Positions 11,987 to 21,965 of a stretch of 64,000 bases of DNA are shown one piece after another. The translations under genes were made by a program, and so were the position numbers. This DNA comes from Epiperipatus broadwayi (lineage: Eukaryota > Onychophora > Udeonychophora > Euonychophora > Peripatidae): contig JAQFVV010012394.1 in NCBI GenBank assembly GCA_028023455.1, positions 27,795,010-27,859,009 of the forward strand, given 5' to 3'. Under the pieces are notes generated by a model. The model had not been told where the DNA came from. It did not search any database and saw nothing but the letters and a program-made list of their open reading frames with translations. Numbering within the stretch: the first letter of the stretch is position 1; each line of letters opens with the position of its first letter.

Positions 11987-12045
11987 ATCCAATACTCCTC
12001 ACTGACGAAGGCCACAAGTCAGAAACTAGTCTGGGAATATTGGAT
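11987..12045 (+). ncRNA. Type I hammerhead ribozyme-like fold, family B
   Basis: Hand folding gives a complete hammerhead. Outer stem I pairs 11987-11994 (ATCCAATA) with 12038-12045 (TATTGGAT), 8 of 8. Inner stem I pairs CTCA (11998-12001) with TGGG (12032-12035). CTGACGA is at 12002-12008, a weak stem II at 12009-12021 (GGC/GTC with an A-A mismatch next to the core), and GAAA at 12022-12025. Stem III is the minimal palindrome ACTAGT, and the predicted cleavage triplet GTC ends at 12031. The internal loop in stem I (CTC/AA) and the stem II loop are where type I hammerheads make their tertiary contact. The fold lies on the sense strand of a DMGDH intron, inside the right arm of a foldback repeat. 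Activity is untested, and weak stem II is the main reservation. Confidence 0.72.
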
Positions 12046-12519
12046 GAATAGGCACTAGATAGGGATTATATGCACAAACTTTCCTACATCTGTTGATTAC
12101 TCTGGTTTGTACTGAGTGGCGCTACTGTATGGAGTTTTGCCTCTTTGTCTAAGGCCATGTTGTTTTATTTAAAGGATTACAACTAAAATTGTGGGGTGTA
12201 GGGTCCTATATATGGGAAAATTATTTTTTAAAGCATTATTTTTGCTAATATTGCTTTTTTTTCTTTCTCAAAGAAGGAAAACATATTGATTTTGATTGAT
12301 ATACAAAGTTTGGTTGGGAGAATGATGTTAAATTTTTATCAATTCTAGCTTTTACAATATCAAATTTCTACAATTATCTTGTTTTTCCCTTTAAAACGAT
12401 TTAATTTAATGCTTTTATTTCTTGTGACTGATTTTGTTTTTAGAATTTCATTTCTTAGATGCACTTGGCCTTATATCTACACTTGATCTGTTCTTTATTG
12501 CTTTCTCATAAGTCATTTA

Positions 12520-12720
12520 CTGCTGTCAGTAATAATTATATGTTGGATTGTTCCCATTATCAATAATAATTGTTAAATGTTTTTATAAAAATTCAAACTT
12601 TATTTAAACTTTTCAAATACATTTAACTATTAATAATAACACATAATTTAATGTATAACACGTTTCGAGAGCATATTGTTCTCTTCTTCAGATAATTCTG
12701 GCCTGACCAGGACAGTAATA
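12520..12720. repeat. Dispersed repeat shared with 35880-35960
   Basis: The stretch TTATATGTTGGA, then TTTAT-rich spacer, then TTTCAAATACATTTAAC recurs near 35885-35950 (TCCAAATACATTCAATTATT). On the minus strand 12660-12705 also has a CTGAAGA...CTCTCGAAAC hairpin that superficially resembles a hammerhead core but lacks stems I and III. Confidence 0.4.
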
Positions 12721-13022
12721 GCATGGGAATTGGAACCTGAATCTTTAGATTTGTAAACAGTGAAATTTGATGCTCTAATAAACTATTCTGATATTTATTC
12801 AGACTTAATGCTTGTTTTTTAGATAGCTGTGAAATAACATAACAGTAGATGATAGTGTTATTTCTTTATTTGAATTTCAGCTAATGATCTGCAACTGGTT
12901 TTATTTCTTAAGGAATTTTCAAAGTTTAAAATGATTTTTGCATTAATTGTGCTTTGTATAACTAATACAAAAGTTGTAAGGAAATCAAGTCATATATCAT
13001 GTGACTTAATTTAATAAGCTTG

Positions 13023-13179
13023 TATGTTATATAATGAGCATGCCAATAGCTTTTAACAAGCTTTTCAGAACATCCCCATCCCTAGACCAGTTTCTAACTC
13101 TTACTGATAAAGCCAGAGCTAGAAACTGGTCTTTGGAAAAGTTTGTTAAGAGCTATTGGCATGCTTATTATATAACATA
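13023..13179. mobile_element. Short foldback element in DMGDH intron
   Basis: Arms 13023-13067 and 13136-13179 are inverted copies (GAGCATGCCAATAGCTTTTA and its complement). Inside them a second pair, AGACCAGTTTCTA (13084) and TAGAAACTGGTCT (13120), pairs again. The middle contains CTGATAA...GAAACTGGTC, a core-mutated relative of the family B hammerhead motif. No open reading frame. Confidence 0.8.
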
Positions 13180-13689
13180 AGTAATACAAAATTGTTAGTA
13201 TATTAGTGATTACGATCTTTGCTGGTTTAGTTTCATGCTTCTTGTTTACGTTGGTCTGAAGTTCAATATATATAACAACTTTGAAGATTATAAGTAGAGG
13301 GTTGACTTTATCTGTGCTGTTTTATTCAACGATTGTTTCACAGGTAGCACTGATGAAATAACATGATGGTTAATGAGTGATATTTATATTGAAAAATAGG
13401 AATGCATACCTTACACATAATTACAATATATACAGTAGTTGAGGTATGTATATACTATTTAGTTATAATAAATATGAAATAAATCAAATATTATGAAAAG
13501 GGATTGGTAACCTAGGTTAAAAATGAATGGATTTTATAAATAATCTTATTGTAACATTAGATATAGCAAGTATGCAGATAGCGAGGTAGAGGGATAGATG
13601 GCAAGATCAAGTTTCTATAGGAAAGAGGTAAAGATTTACTTGAATTAACATTTAAAAATGAATATATAATAATAAAATAACAAAAAATG

Positions 13690-13960
13690 AGATGATTTAA
13701 AAAGAAAGTAAGAAAAGAGTAAATGAAGACAGATGATTGATTGAGGAAATTAGAAAGAGAAACTGGATTGGAAATATATTAAGAAAAAAGTATAGCTTAA
13801 AGAAAGATGTTTTGGAAGAAATAGTGAGTGGAAATAAGAAGAAAGGATGGAAGAGATTGACATTTGTTGAGATAGGAAGAGTTATGTGGAACTGAAGAGC
13901 TGGACAATGTAGAGCATGGAATGGAAAAATGGATATGATGAAACAATTTGATAGTAAAGT
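13690..13960 (+). pseudogene. LINE reverse transcriptase C-terminal relic
   Basis: Frame-shifted + strand reading gives KRNWIGNILRKKYSLKKDVL, then EEIVSGNKKKGWKRLTF and a Trp-rich tail. This is the familiar 'NWIGHILR...EGxxxGKRxRGRxR...' C-terminal region of a class of non-LTR retrotransposons. The same region is recognisable on the minus strand at 46640-46900. Stops and indels show it is dead. Confidence 0.55.
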
Positions 13961-14454
13961 TTTATCTATGTATATGTTAAGGAAATAAGATGAAAACACC
14001 ATGAAAAATTATTGAGATAGATCTTTTAAGGGGATTGAGTTAAAAGGATGAATAAAATTATAATAACTAAAGAAAAATGTAGAATACATTGTGGTTGTAT
14101 AATAAAAAAACTATCTAGGTCAGGATATATATGATAATGAGTTGGGAAATTGTTGCTTAGAACGAGGGGATTTTTTTTAGAAATTTTAAGAACAATGAAT
14201 AGGTTATGTAAAGAATTAGTGGAAAATGTCTAACATATCATTATGAAAAATGTATTTTTTAGAGGGACATTTGATATTTTGTTATTATAAAGAAGAACCA
14301 TATAACATTAAGGGGAATACAGATTGGAAGATAAATAATTTATTAGAATACATATTGATTTTGAAGTAGAAAAGGTACATATAAGAAATAAAATTAGAGA
14401 AACATGAAATTTGTCATAATGATGAAAACAACAGATATCACATGACTCCATTCT

Positions 14455-15035
14455 TTTTGTTGGCAAATTCTTCACACCAGTTCTGCCATTAGTGTAAGTT
14501 TGAATAATCAATAAATGCTAGATGATAGTGCTTTAATAAAACTTTTTAACAGTTCTGGCCTGTTCATAATGCCGGACTGATTTCTAGCTTATGGCTTTTA
14601 TCAGTGAGAACTTTTGGATCTAGATCTACCAGATTTTTTGGACCTAAAGCAACTTTTCTCCAATAGCTATCATTTACTCCTTTTTTATTATCAAGTTGTA
14701 ATTCCAAAAGTCAAAAATACTTCAATATTTTGAATCGAAGTTAACTATCTTGTATAACTATATAAAACTGACATCAGTTCAATATGTATATCATATCCTT
14801 AATCTTTTAATAACTCTAGACACTCTCTATCTTATTATGATGATTGGGTATGAAGCCATAAAAAACATCACATGATCCCAGGTTATATAATGCTTTACAG
14901 TAATGATTTTTTTCTCTTACCTCAGTTATGGCACCTAGTATAAGCTTCAATAATCAAGATAATAAATGTAAAACTCTTTTCTGATAAAAGTCATAAGCTA
15001 GCAACCAACCTGGGGTTATGAATGGGTCATTATGA
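14455..15035. repeat. Mosaic of foldback-family fragments
   Basis: Contains a + strand copy of the family B arm start (TAGTGTAAGTTTGAATAATC), a minus-strand CTGATAA...GCTAGAAATCAGTCC segment near 14557-14600 and a + strand counterpart near 14975-15015, so the two ends can pair. A piece at 14665-14790 recurs at 23605-23720. The core boxes are mutated (CTGATAA), so I do not call a ribozyme here. Confidence 0.5.
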
Positions 15036-15245
15036 GATAAGGGTTTATTAAGCATTTTACTCAAATTGACATCAGGTGAAGTAATTGAAGTGAGATTTAA
15101 AGAGGATTCACTACTCCAAGCCCAGAGACATTTTTAAGGAAAGTTATGTTGAAAAAATATAACATTTATAATTTTATTTAAAAATCAAATAAGTTTTCGA
15201 TATAAGAATTATTTGAAGAATTGATTTTAAGCTCTGTTTTTTTAG

Positions 15246-15463
15246 GTGGATGGAAGAACAAGCTGTTCTTGGAAATTTTCAAGTGACCATATCAAATGTA
15301 ACAGACAGCACTGGTTGTTTTGGTGTAGCAGGACCTAAGTCCAGAGAGGTTCTTCAAAAGCTTACTTCTGTGGATATGAGTGCTAAAGCATTCAAGTTTT
15401 TGCAAGCTAAAAACATAACAATTGCTGGAATTCCTGTGAAGGCATTACGGATATCGTATTCAG
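15246..15463 (+). CDS. DMGDH: DMGDH exon (GcvT-like folate-binding domain)
   Basis: This exon follows a poly-T tract and TTTTTTTTAG acceptor and ends at a CAG|GTAGGT donor; it is 218 bp and ends in phase 1. It completes the split Arg codon and continues W-MEEQAVLGNF, then ITNVTDS-like (ISNVTDSTG), FGVAGPKSREVLQKLTS, and KALRISYSG. The pattern 'GVAGPxxRxVLQKLT' followed by 'RISYxGELGWEL' across the next junction is typical of the aminomethyltransferase-like fold shared by DMGDH, SARDH and GcvT. The ATG seen at codon 3 of the exon is internal and not a start, because the reading frame is open back through the splice acceptor and matches the previous exon. Confidence 0.92.
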
Positions 15464-15624
15464 GTAGGTACATCTAACATTAATGTTACCGAATTAAGCT
15501 TACTGCATATAGAAAAGTCTTGAAATCACAGCACCTTATAATCAAGTCAGTGATACTCTTCATTATCGTTGATGATATTTTGTCATTGATCGCTGTCCCT
15601 ATAGCATATTTTTGATAACATTAA

Positions 15625-15870
15625 ATAAAATAAGCGAACGATTTTATTGCTCAAGAGTTCTAAGAAGTTTAAGTGCCAGAATCGGAATCAATCAAAGGTC
15701 TTACACTTCAGAGTCGAATTTCTATTCGTGTATTAAATCATAATAATGAAATGGTTTTATTACTTGGGAATTCATAAGAATTTCGAATTCTGGAAGTACA
15801 GAACTGGAATCAACCCAAGGACTTTACATTCCAGAATGGGACACTCTATCACAGTACTAAATTAGGCAGG
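15625..15870. repeat. Two diverged tandem copies of a 120-bp unit
   Basis: The unit starts TTTTATTGCTCAAGAGTTCT in copy one and TTTTATTACTTGGGAATTCA in copy two and includes a CAGAATCGGAATCAA / CAGAACTGGAATCAA core. A third relative lies at 48765-48865 (TTATTGCTCAGGAATTCATA). Probably part of a dispersed short repeat rather than a local satellite. Confidence 0.5.
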
Positions 15871-16554
15871 GCATAACAATATTTACTTCCAAATATGAGA
15901 TGTCAAACCATTTAAAGAGGGACTGGAGATGGCATGTACTGTCAATTACTCTAACAATGATCAAACATCAGAACCTAATATTGTTTACTTACCTTGAATG
16001 TTATATTACATTGATTTCCACATTACTGCAATGTTAAAAGCATATTAATAATCCCAAGGCTTTAATTATAACATTAGTTATTTCAAACTTAATCACTCTT
16101 ATATGGATAAAGTTAATATTTAATGATTTTTTTAACTTTTCACTTTGAATAAAAATACACATTTTGATTTATTTTTATTAAAGATTACTAGGATCTCTGC
16201 AAACTTATTATTCTATGCCAGACTCTAGTGATCTTGATCCAAGTCATAACTTTAAGATTGAAAATGCATTAAAACCAACAAATCCTTAATTCAATATTTG
16301 TAAGCCTAGACAGTTTGCTTTATATTATGTAAATCAACCCCTATAGTTAAAAAAAAAAGATAAAGCAGCCTTTTTTTTTATAAACAGTTTCTGTTACAGA
16401 AACAGCAAAAGAGAAGATAATCCTTATCAGTGTGATGTTCAAACCCTGTTTTCTCTTTAAATAAGGATAGATAGATATCCTTTTACTGTTCAATATTGAA
16501 TAGTTATATGACTTGGCTAAGAGCAAGTTATCTGAAAGACAAATCCTAAGATTC

Positions 16555-16628
16555 TTGAAAAGTTTCAAACTCAGGTCATAGATGTAGCAGGCGAGTACAC
16601 TACCTTTGCACCATGAGACTTTCCAAAT
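16555..16628 (-). repeat. tRNA-like sequence, possible SINE head
   Basis: The minus strand reads GTCTCATGGTGCAAAGGTAG, with an A-box-like TGGTGCAAAGG, an anticodon-like CGCCTGCTACA stretch, and a B-box-like GAGTTTGAAAC. The flanks do not close a good acceptor stem, so this is a tRNA-derived repeat or tRNA pseudogene, not a functional tRNA. Confidence 0.4.
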
Positions 16629-16999
16629 CCTAAGAATATAGTTCTAAATACCTTAATTAATGTGTGTATCTTACTGACATTCAGAACTCATTCAAGTTTA
16701 TAATATAGTTCGTAATTAAAGATACCAAAAACAGTGAGCTGTTGGTTGTAGTATTCCCTAATTAGTTCAACTTACATCTGGGTAGAAAACATAGATACAT
16801 ATTTTAATAATCTATATTGAAGCAGTCGGATCTAAGTTCGATCCTAGCTTCATGATCTTTCACATGTAGCCAACTTCAAACCCTTGTACTAACTTTGAAT
16901 TTCCGATGCAATGGGGCTTTATGCGTTCAGTCCACGCTAGTTTCCTTAAAGAAAAACTATTATAAATGTGTGTTAAAATTAATTCATTTGAGATTTAAA

Positions 17000-19400
17000 C
17001 TAATCATTTCTATTAATAAATTCATGTTAGAATTATTCATGAATTTATATATATTATAACTGCGTGGATTGTGCGTATATATATTTATAAATGTTTAAAT
17101 ATATATAATTGTTCGAAAGTTTCATTGCGTCGGGAATGTTTATTTTACTTTTAAATAATATGTTAAATTTTTAGTGATTAATAGCTACATTCTTTCGATA
17201 AGCGTTCAGATTTTCTCTTTCCAAAACAATGGTTAAAGTTTTTATTAATTAGAAATAGATAAGTCTTTAAAATGTTAGGACGGTCCTAATTAAAATCATT
17301 TTCTGATATTAAAAATTCATTTTCTAATTAGAAAATGAATTCAAGTTAATGAGTTTGAAAGCCTTATCAAAGGAATGTATCTGACAACAACTAGTAAATT
17401 TTTTGTAAGATTGATTTAGCCTAAAGGCACCAGAGATACAGTATAAAGAGCCCAGGAAAAGTTTCCAAGCAGCGATTGTTCCTCATTAAGAGAAGCTATA
17501 TATATTTCATTAGAGAAGTCGCCCAGTTAAATTATGAAGTAAAATAGTGTTTCTACCATGGTGGGGGGGCTTAACTTCAAGAGTCTGACTACGGTTCCTT
17601 AAGCCCCCTGAAAATCTTCAATGTGGCTGCAATATAAAAATTCATATACCAATCGTAAGCTGCCGAAACCTTAGAGAAATCTATCAAAATGCTATTCACA
17701 TAATTTTCAAAATGCGCGCATATGTTTCATCCAACTGGACTCTGCCCTGTGGAAATGCAGAAGTCAACCATGAAGAAATGGTAATATCTTTCCTTTTGAA
17801 CCTGGCCAGTTCTGAACTTTAAGTTAAAACATCTTTAAGCTATCTACTGTAAAATTGTCTTTTTGTTAATGTTATTTTAAATTATGTAATAATTCTCTAT
17901 CTTAATCTTTAGTCTTTAAATTTAATATTTAACTTTCTCTTTTCTTACGATGGCGGTTCATTTATTGTATTATATATATTTATTGTGTGATTTATTAATG
18001 TTGTTTATTTTTTTTATTATATGCCAATAATAACTTCAACTCGATAATAATTTCCTTCGTTGCATTTGCCTTGTTAAATAATATTATATTTATTTTTACA
18101 GTAATTCTTACCCACTAGAACTATTTTGATACAGTTCTATTAATTATCGAGTTGAATGATTTATACAATTTTTGCTATTTTATTAATGGCTAATAACAAC
18201 AAATTATTAGCTCAATTTATAACCTATGCTCCCGGCCACTTTACTGAGTTTATAGTATTCGTTTATTCACATTAATATATTGTTTCGCAAAAAGATCGAT
18301 AAAGGAGTTAAATGAATATATTCTAATTCAAATTTTATACTTTCTAGTAATATTCAGGAAGGGCATGGGATTTAGAGCATAATTAATATAATTTCTAATT
18401 GCATTAAATACTTTTTGATTAAAGCACGTTTGACTTTAATTTAACTTGATCAGGTCATCACGTAGAGCACTCTTTATATAAATTGGGTTTTATTATTTAA
18501 ATACGATGATTACCAAGTCATCATTTTCCGAACGTTGCTGACGCGAGCCATCTCCTGTTTCATAGGCTTGTCCTCAGTGATATTTCTATTAGTTTAATTA
18601 TCTAGGAAGAAAGCACTTCCTCCACTTGCTCGTTTTATATTTGGAACACCAAAGGTTCGAGGCTACGACCCGACCTGGTTTCCCCGTGTTCTATGGATCC
18701 TTCATATAGGGCATTGAAGACTTGTCAAATACAAGCAGCCCTGCTATTTTCTCAAATCATAGACAAGCCATTATTTTTCACATTTATTCTTATAGCTCAT
18801 AAGTCGTCAGTACCGTTTATTTCTCAGTTCCAGTAAAGCCCGCTCTCATGCTCGTAAATCGTGATGAATTGATTTTATTAAAGTCGAACAAATTAATATT
18901 TATTTATAATTAAATAAGTTTTTTATTAAATATTAAAGTTATGCCCTAAATACGTATCTTGTTCTTTGTGAATTGATTTGCGAATGTGAAAATAAATCTC
19001 ACATTCTTTCCTTTAGAATCAGAATAATAATTTCAGTCATAGCCAAATACCTTTATCTACCTTTATTTTCTTGTCGGGGGCATAGACATATATTTATCAT
19101 ATAATATTGCGTAATAGTATTGGCATATAATAAGGACTGCCATTCTTGTTGTAAATATAAATTCTGTTTAAAGACTAGAGGTAATCTATATAATCACAAT
19201 CTAAAAGTTGAACAAAATTATAATTATTATTAAACATTTTATTAACACATTTGGGTTTTTTTTAAAACTTTCTTTCTTATTCAAATTATTTTAATATTAA
19301 TGCTCACTGTCTGTATTGGCAACCCGAACATATATATATATGAGTTGACTTATAAAGATTGTTAGTTATTTTATTATACTTTATTAGAGTTAGATCAGGA
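17000..19400. other. Unassigned block with unusual composition
   Basis: This part of the intron is noticeably less simple than its neighbours and has G-rich and CpG-containing stretches (GGTGGGGGGGCTTAAC at 17560, AATGCGCGCATATG at 17713, GACGCGAGCC at 18540, GAGGCTACGACCCGACC at 18660). The G-run at 17562 can pair with AAGCCCCCT at 17600. I see no long reading frame and no repeat match within the window. It could be a retroelement leader or LTR, or conserved noncoding DNA. Confidence 0.3.
17314..17341. repeat. 28-bp perfect palindrome
   Basis: AATTCATTTTCTAA and its exact complement meet with no spacer. No other role is visible. Confidence 0.8.
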
Positions 19401-19406
19401 GTCTCA

Positions 19407-19604
19407 TTAATCATCATCATCCGTTGAGCTAGTTCCTTGGCGCATAGTCATGTACCGTCGATATATGTCATCCATTGATTTGATCTGAGCTCGTGAGTCG
19501 GGTTTGAATTCAGTTTGGTTCACCTGAGTTTGAATCCCACTTTGAGTTTGGGTTTGTTGATGTGTTGGCTTCTTTTTGACCGGTACAATATGGAAATATA
19601 TCAC
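19407..19604 (-). other. Protein-like reading frame, unrecognised (possible exon or retroelement tail)
   Basis: A 65-codon minus-strand frame, open from its non-ATG (GTG) beginning to TAA, inside a DMGDH intron. It is rich in Gln, Thr, Arg, Asp and Lys (QQTQTQSGIQTQVNQTEF, later IKSMDDIYRRYMTMRQGTSS) and ends in four Asp. This differs strongly from the Ile/Phe/Leu/Tyr/Lys/Asn translations typical of the surrounding AT-rich noncoding DNA, so it may be a real or recently real C-terminus. Downstream on the same strand AATAAA-like signals (CTCTAATAAAG) follow within 40 bases. Upstream there is a poly-T tract with AG near 19690 and another AG at about 19607, either of which could be an acceptor. 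I do not recognise the protein. Confidence 0.35.
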
Positions 19605-21177
19605 TGCTTCTTATGGCAGAATAAATATGAAAACATTAAATATAACCTTAATGCGTATTCTATACAGAGAACCTGACTTCAATGTTATACTAAAAAAAAA
19701 AAGAATAACAAACGTTTATGTTTAATTTCATATATTCCAAAACACACTCAAGTGAACACTTAGATTTCCTGTTTATTAATGAAACGTGCTTTTATTTTCT
19801 ATTACCTGTTATGGTGTACATTGCAACCTATCGACGCTTCTTTAGTGTTGAAGGAACCATTAAATAATCTTAATATGGATCATATTATAACATCTATTTT
19901 GGCATCATATCTATATGTGTGTTGTTTTAACTTAACATTAATGTTCATTCTTGAATCACAATAGAATGATATTTAACTGTATAAAAGCAATTATGAATAT
20001 TTTTTTGGAAAAATCATTTATCTTAATTAATCTAATACCTAAGCTAGTGAAATAAGTGACAATTACTGTATTCTTTGAATATGTATAGTTCACCAATCAT
20101 CAAAGGTCTAAAAAATTTAAGGCTTTCTTTATAAATTTTATCTCTAAAATAAATGTATTATTTGACTTCGTTTATTTACACTATTCAAATTATCTAATTT
20201 AGCTTCCACTCTAATCTCATACACGTGTATAATCTATTAACATTTAATTTTCGCTCTCTTGCAAGATTTTCTGTCAATCAAATATGATGTCATCAACTTC
20301 TTAGGAGATTGGAATCATATCGTACTAATTCAGTTTCTATTTAAATAAACATGCAATACTAAATTTGATATTAAAGTTTGAATTTTAGCAATAAAATAGA
20401 AATAGAGTTCCTGTATTTGACATGATTTCTCTGGAATATCTTATGGCATCATGTTTAATCAATAAACATAAATCATGCATGAGATTAGATATTTTTTCAT
20501 TAATTATTGCAGTATATAAAACTAGAAGTTTCTATAAATTTCCATAGAGAGTGTAAATAAATACCATTAATAGATAATATGGTATCTAATTCATTTATAT
20601 ATACATAATTCTTAATGCTTTTCAGATTTGTTTACACTTTGAGAGTTTATTCAACAGTTATTGAAGTGATATGTTAAATAAAAATATGCATTTATATCCA
20701 TCGAAGTTGATCTGTTCATAATACTGATGTCATAAACTCTAGAGTGTGTGTTGTTCTACATTTCAAAAAGTTTTGTATTATTCAAAATATTAGCGTATTA
20801 AAGCTGTAACAACATTGTTTTCAGATCATATATAATGCAGACCAATATAAGAAAATATCTAAAAATATATCTTTATCAGTCTACAATTATCTATGTCTTT
20901 TTCATCTCTCTATTATATTTATATGTAGAGATCTTGAATGCAAATTATCATAAATGCTTTATGCTTTCCTGTAAAAAATATTTTTGTACTAATGTAAGTA
21001 TTATAAACACATATTTGTCTATATGATTGTCAACAGAATGTTTGCCATCACCTATTTATCCTTCATTAACATATATGTGCATGTCTGTCCATCCTTCTGT
21101 CTACATATCTATTTATTTATCTTTCCATCATTTTTTATCTTTCATGCATTGATTACTAATATATAATTCATAACATC

Positions 21178-21439
21178 TTTCTTTTTATATTTTATACAAT
21201 GCAAATATCATTTACTCCAAATAATTTTATTTTCTTACAGTTTCGACCATCCAACAGTCTTCCTCAGAGCTTTTATTAGCTAAGATATGTAAACAAAATT
21301 CACTAAGCTTATATTATTTTATTAGTCTGCAGCTAATAGAAGCTTTGAAATAGACTTCTAGACAACCAAAACTGTAAAAAAATAAACATTATTCAGAGCA
21401 GGTAATATGTCTGCATTGTATAAAGTGTAAAAAGAAAAG
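21178..21439. mobile_element. Foldback element in DMGDH intron
   Basis: Arms 21178-21281 and 21331-21439 are inverted copies (ATACAATGCAAATATCATTT against TATGTCTGCATTGTATAAA). The inner part of each arm carries a CTGAGGAAGACTG...GTCGAAACTG motif or a mutated version, related to the module in the foldback at 63251-63538. No coding capacity. Confidence 0.7.
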
Positions 21440-21715
21440 TGTTATTAATTATAATAATCTTTCCATCAATAATTTTGATCTATCTATTCATATATTGTCT
21501 ATCTACCTATTCACCAGTCTGTCTATCAGATTGCTAATCCACTTATTTTTGCTAGTCATTTGGGCTACAAATCCTCACTTTCATTAGACACCAGAAACAA
21601 GCAAGATTTAATTTATTATAAAAGCAAAGTATACCAATTATGTAAGATGCTTGTAGTATTCTAATTTTTTATCATTAAATATAAAATTAATAGAGTTTAT
21701 ACTTTTTAATTCTAG

Positions 21716-21873
21716 GTGAACTAGGATGGGAGTTATATTATGATATTCAAGACTCAGTAGCACTGTATGAAGCTATTTTGAAAGCCGGTAAAAATTTTGG
21801 TATCGGTGATTTTGGACATTATGCTATGAATTCCCTTCGGCTTGAGAAAGGATTCCGAGCCTGGGGTAAAGAT
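21716..21873 (+). CDS. DMGDH: DMGDH exon (folate-site GELGWE and RLEKGFRAW motifs)
   Basis: A 158-bp exon between an AATTCTAG acceptor and a GAT|GTAAGT donor, entered in phase 1 and left in phase 0. It encodes [20 protein letters not shown], then [20 protein letters not shown]. The GELGWE motif and the YAMNxLRLEKxFRAWG block line the folate-binding side of the GcvT-type domain, and the second block is characteristic of DMGDH rather than SARDH (which has IDSLSIEKGYRHW at this point). There is no frameshift or stop, so the exon looks functional. It sits about 6.3 kb after the preceding exon, separated by a repeat-rich intron. Confidence 0.93.
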
Positions 21874-21965
21874 GTAAGTAAATAAATTTTAATAATTACA
21901 ACAAAATATTAAAAAATAATGATTACTACATTTTTACAACTCAGTTGTTTCTACGATAATTAAAC

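Larger units (their letters stand above)
11211..12133. mobile_element. Long foldback element (family B) interrupted by a LINE 3' end
   Basis: Bases 11211-11482 read in reverse complement along 11853-12133 with small indels, giving arms of about 270 bp. The outer ends share TCCATACAGTA / TACTGTATGGA. Between the arms lie about 160 bp of unique sequence, a minus-strand LINE 3' end (11641-11810), and a partial direct copy of the left arm's outer part (11813-11855), so the centre is a mosaic. The right arm carries the hammerhead fold at 11987. No coding capacity; non-autonomous. Confidence 0.7.
10449..15245 (+). other. DMGDH intron (4.8 kb) with two hammerhead-like folds
   Basis: GT-AG intron between the first two exons seen here. 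It holds a near-perfect palindrome (10542-10603), hammerhead folds at 10861-10925 and 11987-12045, a long foldback (11211-12133) interrupted by a LINE 3' end, a second foldback (13023-13179), a LINE C-terminal relic (13690-13960) and a mosaic foldback block (14455-15035). The rest is AT-rich sequence with nothing recognisable. Confidence 0.85.
15464..21715 (+). other. DMGDH intron (6.3 kb)
   Basis: GT-AG intron. Recognisable content: a tandem pair of a roughly 120-bp unit (15625-15870), tRNA-like segments (16555-16628 minus; 16815-16880 plus), a 28-bp perfect palindrome (17314-17341), a block of unusual composition (17000-19400), a protein-like minus-strand reading frame (19407-19604) and a foldback (21178-21439). 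Bases 19780-21177 are AT-rich with nothing I can identify. Confidence 0.8.

Noticed and set aside
12660-12705. Hammerhead on the minus strand (CTGAAGA...CTCTCGAAAC)
   Set aside because: Only the stem II-like hairpin pairs; flanking bases give no stem I, and no NUH site is placed correctly.
13697-14002. 101-codon minus-strand hydrophobic frame
   Set aside because: It is the antisense shadow of a plus-strand LINE C-terminal relic rich in A and G.
15250-15477. A separate small gene starting at ATG 15250
   Set aside because: The ATG is internal to a DMGDH exon that is open through its splice acceptor; the last codons lie past the donor site.
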